Shown piece by piece: positions 1-5,084 of a stretch of DNA of 7,537 bases. The notes beneath the pieces were generated by a model that was not told the DNA's origin, searched no databases, and saw nothing but the letters and a program-made list of their open reading frames with translations. This DNA comes from JACOUT01 sp964580865 (GTDB taxonomy: Bacteria; Myxococcota; UBA727; VGSZ01): the NCBI GenBank assembly GCA_964580865.1, contig CAZONM010000303.1, forward strand, positions 1-7,537, written 5' to 3'. The first letter of the stretch is position 1, and each line of letters starts with the position of its first letter. The position numbers and the translations under genes were made by a program.

Positions 1-93
1 CGCTACGCGGCGAGGACGCGACGCAGCGATCGGCGAGAAGACCAAGCAGAACCCCCTACGAACTTTGGGTTTGTGGCACTAGCTTGGCAAGCC

Positions 94-1263
94 ATGGGCA
101 AGCGAACGGCGACCAGCCTGACCGCGCCGAAGAAGCGCCCGCCGAAGGCGAAGGCCGGCGCGGAGCCCGCCGCGGCGCCCGAGCCCATCGTGGAGGCGCC
201 CGAGCCCAACGAGCCCGACGTCGACGACGAGCACGCCGCGCTCGACGCCGACCCTGACGACGGCGCCGGGCCCGTGCTCGACGTCGGCGGCGAGGCGCTG
301 GTGCGGCGCGGCGCGGTGGCGCTGCCCGAGGGCGAGTGGGTGCAGGAGGAGGGGCCCCACGGCCCCGTGGTCGACGACGAGGTGCCGTCGGCCGCGCGCG
401 GCGACGCGCTGTACTCGGCCTTCGTGCGCGAGGCCACGCGCGTGCAGCGCCTGTCGGAGGAGGAGGAGCGCGCGCTCGGCCTGAAGGTGCGCGACCACCA
501 AGACCAGGCCGCGGCCAAGAAGCTCGTGGTGCACAACCTGCGCCTCGCCATCAAGATGGCGCACCAGTATCGCCGCGCGTGGACCAACCTCATGGACCTG
601 GTGCAAGAGGCGAGCGCCGGCATGGCGGTGGCCGCGCAGCGCTGGGACCCCGACCAAGGCACGCGCTTTGGCACCTACGCGGTCTATTGGATCCGCGCGC
701 AGCTCACGCGCTTCTTGATGACCAACGGCCGCGCCATCCACACGGGCAACACGCGCGCGGGGCGCAAGCTCTACTTCCAGCTGCCGCGCGTGCGCAGGAA
801 GCTCCTGGCCGAGGGCAAGGAGCCCACCATCGACGCCATCGCCAAAGAGGTGCAGGAGGATCCCCTCGAGGTGGCCCGCGTGGTGGCGCGCCTCGACGGG
901 CGCGAGGCCTCGCTGGACGCGCAGGTGGGCCAAGGCGACGACGGCAGCACGCTCGGCGAGCTCATCGCCGACGAGGGCGCGGGCCCCGAGCACAACGCCG
1001 CCCACCTCGAGGTGCAGCAGCTCGTCAACGGGCTGATGCAGCGCTTCGCCGCGGGGCTGCAAGACGAGCGCGACCGCGTCATCTGGCTGGAGCACCTGGT
1101 GGCGCCCGAGCCGAAGAGCCTGGTGGAGCTCGGCGAGCGCTACGGCATCTCGAAGCAGCGCATGGGCCAGCTGGCCACGCGGCTCAAGCGCTCGTTTCGC
1201 CGCCACGTCATCGACGAGCTCGGGCCCACCACGCAGCTGTCGTGGCTGTTCGCGACGGATTGA
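94..1263 (+). CDS. RpoH-like (sigma-32 type) RNA polymerase sigma factor
   Basis: Sigma-70 family factor, 389 aa, that would direct RNA polymerase to a promoter subset. Residues 1-100 are a Pro/Ala/Glu/Asp-rich, probably disordered extension starting with a basic patch. Region 1.2 is about 105-135. Region 2 is about 138-215, with DLVQEASAGM at 168-177, WDP at 184-186 and FGTYAVYWIRAQLTRFL at 192-208. The segment GRKLYFQLPRVRRKL (223-237) matches the RpoH box (QRKLFFNLR) of heat-shock sigma factors, which is why I place it in the RpoH branch. Region 4 ends in a helix-turn-helix at about 342-368 (LGERYGISKQRMGQL). Myxobacteria carry several RpoH-like paralogues (for example SigB and SigC of Myxococcus), so I give no symbol. 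I chose the ATG at 94 because the protein turns basic there (MGKRTATS). An in-frame GTG at 73 would add 7 residues, and neither start has a clear Shine-Dalgarno. Region 2.2 departs from the usual GNIGL (here ASAGM). Family confidence is high; regulon unknown. Confidence 0.93.
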   Translation: MGKRTATSLTAPKKRPPKAKAGAEPAAAPEPIVEAPEPNEPDVDDEHAALDADPDDGAGPVLDVGGEALVRRGAVALPEGEWVQEEGPHGPVVDDEVPSAARGDALYSAFVREATRVQRLSEEEERALGLKVRDHQDQAAAKKLVVHNLRLAIKMAHQYRRAWTNLMDLVQEASAGMAVAAQRWDPDQGTRFGTYAVYWIRAQLTRFLMTNGRAIHTGNTRAGRKLYFQLPRVRRKLLAEGKEPTIDAIAKEVQEDPLEVARVVARLDGREASLDAQVGQGDDGSTLGELIADEGAGPEHNAAHLEVQQLVNGLMQRFAAGLQDERDRVIWLEHLVAPEPKSLVELGERYGISKQRMGQLATRLKRSFRRHVIDELGPTTQLSWLFATD

Positions 1264-1264
1264 G

Positions 1265-1288
1265 CGCGCCGCCCACGCGGACGGCGCG
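1265..1288 (+). terminator. GC hairpin just after the sigma factor stop
   Basis: Two bases after the TGA stop lies a perfect 7-bp stem, CGCGCCG (1265-1271) and CGGCGCG (1282-1288), around a 10-nt loop. No T-run follows (the next bases are aataacc), so it is a weak intrinsic terminator at best. It may instead be an mRNA 3'-end stabiliser, or chance in GC-rich DNA. Confidence 0.3.
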
Positions 1289-1519
1289 AATAACCTCGAG
1301 GTCCGTGAAGCCGCGGCCACGAGCCCTGTCGTTGCACGCGTCTCGATGCACAATCGTCTTTGGAGCTGCCTCCGCAGGCGGCTTGTTCTTCCTGGCATCG
1401 AGCGCGTCAAGCCCTACGCTCACCGCGACCGGAGAAATGGGAGCGACGCTTGCGCGCATAGCCACTCAAATCGTGGCGGCAGCTTCTTCGAACACGCGGT
1501 GTTCGCTGTGCAGCGCTGG
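1289..1519. other. Intergenic stretch between convergent sigma and TOPRIM genes
   Basis: About 230 bp between two convergent genes. There is no supported gene. On the minus strand an open frame from 1465 runs to 1208, into the sigma gene; its middle (HRDACNDRARGRGFTDLEV) looks somewhat protein-like, but I cannot assign it and it has no visible ribosome binding site. The stretch also contains the hairpin at 1489-1505. Base composition drops across this interval from the sigma gene toward the TOPRIM gene. Confidence 0.4.
1489..1505 (-). terminator. Hairpin 14 nt downstream of the TOPRIM gene
   Basis: A perfect 7-bp inverted repeat, CGAACAC (1489-1495) and GTGTTCG (1499-1505), with a 3-nt loop, begins 14 nt after the TGA stop of the minus-strand TOPRIM gene. 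Its position suits a terminator for the ATPase-TOPRIM operon. The transcript continues with aagaagctg rather than a U-run, so it is not a classical intrinsic terminator. It could act as a 3'-end stabiliser or a weak bidirectional terminator between convergent genes. Confidence 0.4.
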
Positions 1520-2212
1520 TCACGCCGCCAGGCTCGCACGGATTTGCTCGACCTTCCTTGCGAAACGGTTGGCCTCCTTGCACGCCGAGCGGACTCGGTT
1601 GAGACGCTTGGCGACAACTGATGCGAAGTCCCGGTATTCGACAACGCGTTTCCAGGGGCCGTTTCTGCCCATCGCGAGCCTGCGCTTTTCGACAAGAAGC
1701 TCCGCGGGGTTGCTGACGAGTTCAGGACGTCTCTGCTTTGGGTAGAGCGCAGCAAGCACCCAGGCTTCGATCGCCGACACCGGAATCGCAATGACGACAC
1801 CAGCGGGAAGTGGTGCGGGCAACCAACCCTTGATGATCGCACAGAGCGACTTTGCGTCGTAGCTTGAGAGGTTCTCCGGCGGCTTTTCGACTCCTGCGTC
1901 GATCGCGATATCGAGGTCCAGTGCCAGCACGAGAAGGTCCAGTGGTTCGCCGACGTCCGGATGGAACAGGTCCGAGAGATCTTGTGTCGATCGGCACCAC
2001 GCGCGGACTTCGCTCCACCCAGCCTTCGATCCAGGTTGCTGCCGGTCCATTTCATCGACGAGCGGTCGCAATGCTCGTTGATCGATAGGTCCGAGGAGCG
2101 CCTCGACGACGGCTCGAAGAACCACGATGTCGGTCGACCCTTCACAGACGAAGCCAACAACCGGCTGCCGCCGCCGCGCCCGAATCGGCCGTGCGTTAGA
2201 CTTGGCCAACAC
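1520..2212 (-). CDS. TOPRIM-like nuclease-type protein, partner of AAA ATPase
   Basis: Predicted 230-aa cytoplasmic protein with the layout of a small TOPRIM-fold (RloB/DUF4276-like) protein. After a basic N-terminus (RARRRQ), a hydrophobic strand leads into the acidic motif FVCEGSTD (residues 21-28, E24). A second strand ends in LALDLDIAID (96-105, D99 and D101), the usual place of the TOPRIM DxD. A further acidic site is PVSAIEAWVLAAL (144-156, E149), a pattern I associate with DUF4276-like proteins. The C-terminus (about 175-230) is basic and helical. TOPRIM acidic residues normally bind Mg2+ and cut or religate nucleic acid; nuclease activity here is inferred. It is the second gene of an operon: its GTG start lies inside the end of the upstream ATPase gene (17-bp overlap), with GGAGGA 7 nt upstream, so co-translation is likely. 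Base composition is lower in GC than the flanking sigma gene, suggesting transfer. The exact family is uncertain; the TOPRIM-like call is moderately confident. Confidence 0.72.
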   Translation of the reverse strand: MLAKSNARPIRARRRQPVVGFVCEGSTDIVVLRAVVEALLGPIDQRALRPLVDEMDRQQPGSKAGWSEVRAWCRSTQDLSDLFHPDVGEPLDLLVLALDLDIAIDAGVEKPPENLSSYDAKSLCAIIKGWLPAPLPAGVVIAIPVSAIEAWVLAALYPKQRRPELVSNPAELLVEKRRLAMGRNGPWKRVVEYRDFASVVAKRLNRVRSACKEANRFARKVEQIRASLAA

Positions 2213-3407
2213 GGGGCAGTCCTCCGATCTTACCTTCGGTCCACAATCGACTCACGGCATTGGCGCCGCCCTTCTCTTTCAGTGCGCGCAGGTTCCTCAC
2301 GGGCACTCGCAAGACGTCCGTCTTACCGTCGGGGCGACGCTCTACCCGAAACAACCGAATCCGGTCGTCGTCCAATGCAAGGCCGTCAAGCACAAGGGGA
2401 TTGTGTGTCGTCAGTAGGCACTGACGCCCCGCGTGAATGACCTCCTCCGAAAACGCGACCGCGAGGGATCGTGCAGCCGCGGGGTTCAGGGCCTGATCGA
2501 AATTGTCCACCGCGAACAACCGTGGGGACTGCGAGTGCATCGCGAGTACAAGGAGATGAAGAACGTACAGCGCGCCTTCGCTGGCATCGTACGCAGACAG
2601 TGTCTCTGCATTCGGTCGCATGTACGCGTCAGTAAAGCGGATCACCGTGCGCATTGTCGGCACGCTGGACGCAAGGAAATCGCGCGACGGTGGCCCGACG
2701 TCGAAGTCCCGCGCCCAGTCGATCAACGTCAATGCCCGTTGCCGAAACTTCCTGCGCGTCGACGACGTGAGCGCGTCGACCGCATCCGGCAACCCTCCAC
2801 CGAAAAGGCCGATCGGGAGCCGTGGAGCAGTGTCTGGTGCGATGCCGCGCAGGACGGGGGTAACTGGAGAGAATATCGCGTAATCGTCGAGAAGCCCAAG
2901 GAGGTCGCGAGCACTTTGTGAAGCCTTCATGTTGCCGCGAACTTGAATCGCAAGACTTCTGCTCCTCTCATCACGGACCTTCTCAGCAAAGACCTTCGCC
3001 GCCCCGGCCTTCGGCCCACGTGACGCAATGGTCCTGCCGCCATCGTCGATTCGCTCATGACGAAACGACCAGTATGGCTTCGGCGGCGTTCCCTGGTTCG
3101 AGATGCCAATGAAATACTCGGACTTCCGGTCATCCGTCGCGGCAGTGATACGAATCGACGGGTCCCTCTCTCTTATGGGGAACGCCGACTTGTAGATGCG
3201 CGGGACGCCAGGCCGAACGCCCCTTCTCAGCAATGCCTGGTCGTCGATGCTTCCAAAGGCTGCGGCTCCGATGATCCCAATCGCCTCGAGGAGATTCGAC
3301 TTGCCAGCACCGTTCGCGCCGATAAAGACATTCACAGCGCCGAGCTCTACCACGACGTCATGCAGCGACTTGTAGCGTTCAACGTGTATCCGACCAAGCT
3401 TTGCCAC
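2196..3407 (-). CDS. SMC/ABC-type AAA family ATPase, first gene of ATPase-TOPRIM pair
   Basis: Predicted 403-aa ATPase of the AAA_15/AAA_21 (OLD-like, RecF-like) type, lacking a fused nuclease domain. It opens with the family pattern of a strand plus RYKSLHDVVVELG, then Walker A GANGAGKSN (residues 30-38, K36). An ABC-like signature is visible as DASEGALYVLHLL (S276, E277, G278). Walker B is LFAVDNFDQALNP (D301, N302), where most relatives have Asp-Glu. The switch histidine lies in LTTHNPLVLDG (H335). Such ATPases dimerise on ATP and often gate a partner nuclease; here the partner would be the TOPRIM protein encoded directly downstream. I prefer the GTG at 3407 because GAGGTG lies 6 nt before it; an in-frame GTG at 3416 would add three residues but has no well-spaced ribosome binding site. 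GC content is lower than in the sigma gene. The ATPase call is firm. A role in phage defence is inferred from architecture only; DNA repair or another nucleic-acid role is possible. Confidence 0.87.
   Translation of the reverse strand: MAKLGRIHVERYKSLHDVVVELGAVNVFIGANGAGKSNLLEAIGIIGAAAFGSIDDQALLRRGVRPGVPRIYKSAFPIRERDPSIRITAATDDRKSEYFIGISNQGTPPKPYWSFRHERIDDGGRTIASRGPKAGAAKVFAEKVRDERSRSLAIQVRGNMKASQSARDLLGLLDDYAIFSPVTPVLRGIAPDTAPRLPIGLFGGGLPDAVDALTSSTRRKFRQRALTLIDWARDFDVGPPSRDFLASSVPTMRTVIRFTDAYMRPNAETLSAYDASEGALYVLHLLVLAMHSQSPRLFAVDNFDQALNPAAARSLAVAFSEEVIHAGRQCLLTTHNPLVLDGLALDDDRIRLFRVERRPDGKTDVLRVPVRNLRALKEKGGANAVSRLWTEGKIGGLPRVGQV
2220..2225 (-). promoter_or_regulatory. Ribosome binding site of the TOPRIM gene
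   Basis: GGAGGA on the minus strand lies 7 nt before the GTG at 2212, inside the coding region of the upstream ATPase. It fixes the TOPRIM start at 2212 in preference to the TTG at 2209, and shows that the second gene has its own strong translation signal despite the 17-bp overlap. Confidence 0.75.
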
Positions 3408-3413
3408 TTTCGA

Positions 3414-3419
3414 CACCTC
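3414..3419 (-). promoter_or_regulatory. Ribosome binding site of the ATPase gene
   Basis: GAGGTG on the minus strand lies 6 nt before the GTG at 3407. The same bases contain the alternative GTG start at 3416, for which the nearest purine-rich site (GAGG at 3431-3434) is 14 nt away. This favours 3407. Confidence 0.5.
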
Positions 3420-3467
3420 GGTGCGAGCATCCTCACCCGAGTTGCGCCTGCGGTCTAGCGGTGGAGA

Positions 3468-3489
3468 TGCGACGTGGTACTGCGTCGCA
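3468..3489. repeat. Inverted repeat upstream of the ATPase operon
   Basis: TGCGACG (3468-3474) and CGTCGCA (3483-3489) form a perfect 7-bp stem around an 8-nt loop, about 60-80 nt upstream of the ATPase start. An overlapping shorter palindrome, CTGCGTCGCAG, lies at 3480-3490. The position would suit an operator or a leader hairpin for the minus-strand operon, but I see no clear -35/-10 elements nearby and no regulator gene next to it. Chance is possible at this GC content. Confidence 0.25.
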
Positions 3490-3648
3490 GCAGACCGTCA
3501 CGTCGAACCGATCCCGCTGCGCGATGTCGGAACCGTCGGCCCCAGGGCGTGGCTTGTAGCCGCGTCCGACGCGACGAGTTCGACACTGTGCGAGGACCAT
3601 CTCGTGCAACACCCTCGGGATACCAGCTCGCTCCGAGCACGCGGGGGG

Positions 3649-3662
3649 GCTCCTGAAGGAGC
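3649..3662 (-). terminator. Small hairpin downstream of membrane protein gene
   Basis: GCTCC-ttca-GGAGC on the minus strand (3662-3649) starts 33 nt after the stop of the small membrane protein gene. It is a 5-bp stem with a tetraloop, followed by a C-run rather than a U-run, so it is a weak candidate. It lies in the 280-bp gap (3417-3695), in which I find no convincing gene. Confidence 0.2.
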
Positions 3663-3695
3663 GCGCGCGCCACCACACCGCCGCGCCGGGTCCGC

Positions 3696-4112
3696 TCAGC
3701 TCATCTCGAAGTAGGCCTTGGTGTCGGCCTTCAGCCAGTAGATGAGCAGCGGCACCGACGCCGGCATGCAGCACGCCGACGTGAGGCCGAGCGCGATGAG
3801 GCACAGGCCATAGACCCACGACCACTTGCGCGGCGGCGCCAGCACGCCCACGACGGCGGCGGCGGCCAGCGGCGCGCCGATGCACACGCAGATGAGGCCG
3901 GTGGCGAGCCCTTCGCCGTCGCGCAGATCGATGTCGTCGCCCCAGACCATGAGCGCGGCGCCCATGACCACGACGAGGGCGTACAGCACCGTGAGCGCGC
4001 CGGCGTACACGCGGTACCACACGACCACGCGCGGCACGGCCGGCGCGGGCGGCACGGGCGGCGGCGCGCCTTGGTTCGGGACGGCGGCGGAGGTGGAGCG
4101 CTGAGGGTCCAT
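3696..4112 (-). CDS. Small multi-pass inner membrane protein, Pro-rich N-terminus
   Basis: Uncharacterised 138-aa membrane protein. Residues 1-28 are hydrophilic and Pro/Ala-rich (APPPVPPAPAVP) with no signal peptide. Hydrophobic segments follow at about 36-57, 70-92 and 97-114, and a short one at about 116-127, suggesting three or four membrane helices. An acidic loop (WGDDIDLRDGEG, 57-68) separates the first two, and a Cys-Cys pair lies in the third/fourth region (SACCMPAS). The tail is DTKAYFEMS. Small proteins of this general style, with a WYRVYAG entry to helix 1 and a final TKAYF, are in my recollection common and uncharacterised in myxobacteria. The ATG at 4112 starts the Pro-rich segment, but no Shine-Dalgarno is visible before it. 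It is not clearly in an operon: 280 bp separate it from the ATPase gene, and repeat-rich DNA lies upstream. Coding status is well supported by hydrophobic periodicity and G/C-rich third positions. Function unknown. Confidence 0.8.
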   Translation of the reverse strand: MDPQRSTSAAVPNQGAPPPVPPAPAVPRVVVWYRVYAGALTVLYALVVVMGAALMVWGDDIDLRDGEGLATGLICVCIGAPLAAAAVVGVLAPPRKWSWVYGLCLIALGLTSACCMPASVPLLIYWLKADTKAYFEMS

Positions 4113-4328
4113 GGGTGCGGCATGCTACGCGAACGGCCGCGCGCCGTCAGTGACCGTGCGCGCTACGGGCGCGCGCCGAAGTCTTGCACCCTGGAGCGCC
4201 GAAAGGGCGCGCCGTCGTCGTGCATGGTGCCTGCGCCCACGCCGTGAAGGTCGGCGGCTGCGTGCGGCGCGAGCTGTCGTGCGCAGCGCGGTGTTCGCCC
4301 TGGGCGATCTGGGGAAGGAGGATTGGGG

Positions 4329-4490
4329 GCTTGTCGTTGCGCCGCCATTGGCGATCGCTGCTCTCGCGAGAGCAGGCGGCGGTGCCGTCGTGGAGGAGGG
4401 CGGGGGTGGGCAGGGCGGGGGCGGGTTCGTGACGTCGGGGGTTGGGCGCGGTCCCCCTCCTAGATCCTCCCCCGTCCCGGGGGAGGCCGT
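4329..4490 (+). repeat. Left arm of large imperfect inverted repeat
   Basis: This 162-bp arm is matched in inverted orientation by 4715-4864. Positions 4433-4490 are identical base for base to the reverse complement of 4715-4772 (58 of 58), and 4350-4379 matches 4814-4843 over 30 of 30. The rest differs by scattered substitutions and about 12 nt of gaps in a G-rich stretch (about 4398-4420). The unit contains GCGATCGC (4351-4358), the 16-bp perfect palindrome TGCTCTCGCGAGAGCA (4359-4374) and an 8-bp hairpin, CCTCCCCC (4466-4473) with GGGGGAGG (4479-4486). I read it as one copy of a dispersed intergenic repeat; whether it occurs elsewhere in the genome cannot be seen here. Confidence 0.9.
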
Positions 4491-4714
4491 TCCGGGTCGA
4501 TGAGGTGCGCGCAGCGATCACGGCGCCGTGCACTTCGTCGTCGACACGAGCGCCGTGCGCCCCAACCGCTCGGCGCCCCGAGGCAACGACGACGACGATG
4601 ACACCTCTTTTTGCCGCTCAGCGACGCTTACATCGACGTCCCGTCTCGGCGAACCAAGAGGATCGAAGCAGGCACGAAGGACCACGCCCGCCCACAAACT
4701 TGCCCCGTCTCAGC

Positions 4715-4864
4715 ACGGCCTCCCCCGGGACGGGGGAGGATCTAGGAGGGGGACCGCGCCCAACCCCCGACGCCCCGAACCCGCCACCACCCCCACCCTC
4801 CATGACGGCACCACCGCCTGCTCTCGCGAGAGCAGCGATCGCCGCTGACGGCGACACGACAAGC
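4715..4864 (-). repeat. Right arm of large imperfect inverted repeat
   Basis: This 150-bp inverted partner of 4329-4490 is separated from it by 224 bp. It carries the same elements in mirror order: the hairpin CCTCCCCC (4719-4726) with GGGGGAGG (4732-4739), the palindrome TGCTCTCGCGAGAGCA (4819-4834) and GCGATCGC (4835-4842). Transcription through both arms would give an RNA able to fold into a stem of roughly 150 bp. No transposase, direct target duplication or obvious terminal boundary is visible, so it is not called as an insertion sequence. Confidence 0.9.
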
Positions 4865-4869
4865 ACCCG

Positions 4870-4940
4870 CTTCTTCTTCTTCTCCTTCTCCTTCCTCTTC
4901 TTCTTCGTCGTCGTCGTCGCCGCCGCCGCCACCTTCTTCC
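4870..4940. repeat. Trinucleotide low-complexity tract
   Basis: Runs of TTC, mixed TCC/CTC/TTC, then GTC x4, GCC x4, ACC and TTC x2 form a pyrimidine-rich, strand-asymmetric tract directly outside the right repeat arm. It is absent beside the left arm. Read on the minus strand, every codon ends in G (AAG, GAG, AGG, ACG, GCG), which would spell a Lys/Thr/Ala-rich stretch; read on the plus strand it gives Phe/Val/Ala. It may be a decayed tail of a gene or a slippage-prone microsatellite. Confidence 0.75.
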
Positions 4941-4953
4941 TCTCAGAAGTCAC

Positions 4954-4985
4954 ATCAAGGCCATCATCAAGGCCATCATCAAGGC
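4954..4985. repeat. 12-bp tandem repeat, about 2.7 copies
   Basis: The unit ATCAAGGCCATC occurs twice in full (4954-4965, 4966-4977) and once in part (4978-4985) with no mismatches. It sits 100 bp upstream of the thioredoxin start, just after the trinucleotide tract. Confidence 0.85.
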
Positions 4986-5073
4986 GTGGCATGACGGCGT
5001 GGTCAAACGACCCTGCATGGGATGGATCTCCCGCCCCCTGGCCCCGCCGCCGCTCGTGCCTACGACGAGGAGC

Positions 5074-5078
5074 AGGAG
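5074..5078 (+). promoter_or_regulatory. Ribosome binding site of the thioredoxin gene
   Basis: AGGAG lies 6 nt before the ATG at 5085. It favours this start over an upstream in-frame ATG at 5022, which would add 21 Pro/Ala/Glu-rich residues before the zinc ribbon. Confidence 0.7.
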
Positions 5079-5084
5079 CACCCC

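Larger units (their letters stand above)
4113..5084. other. Gene-poor repeat region between membrane protein and thioredoxin
   Basis: About 970 bp without a supported gene. Open frames run across it on both strands, but they pass through repeat arms and low-complexity sequence and resemble no family I know. It contains, in order, plain GC-rich sequence (4113-4328), the left repeat arm (4329-4490), a unique spacer with a short GAC microsatellite near 4586-4597, the right arm (4715-4864), a trinucleotide tract (4870-4940), a 12-bp tandem repeat (4954-4985) and the thioredoxin leader. Promoters for the divergent flanking genes must lie near its two ends, but I cannot place them. Confidence 0.7.

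Noticed and set aside
1..93. Promoter of the sigma factor gene
   Set aside because: I looked for sigma-70, sigma-32 and ECF-type -35/-10 pairs and found only fragments with wrong spacing; nothing can be supported.
79..1410. Long open frames on the minus strand and the third plus frame across the sigma gene
   Set aside because: They are by-products of very high GC. Their translations are Arg/Ala/His-rich with no family resemblance, while the plus-strand frame gives a full sigma factor.
3421..3714. 97-residue plus-strand frame between the ATPase and the membrane protein
   Set aside because: It starts inside the ATPase leader, lacks a ribosome binding site and has no recognisable motif; I treat 3420-3695 as non-coding.
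4329..4864. Insertion sequence or MITE
   Set aside because: There are inverted arms but no transposase, no visible target-site duplication and no defined outer termini; the most conserved part is at the inner, not outer, ends.
4329..4985. CRISPR array
   Set aside because: The arms are inverted rather than direct repeats, only two copies exist, and the 12-bp tandem repeat has no spacers. No cas gene is present.
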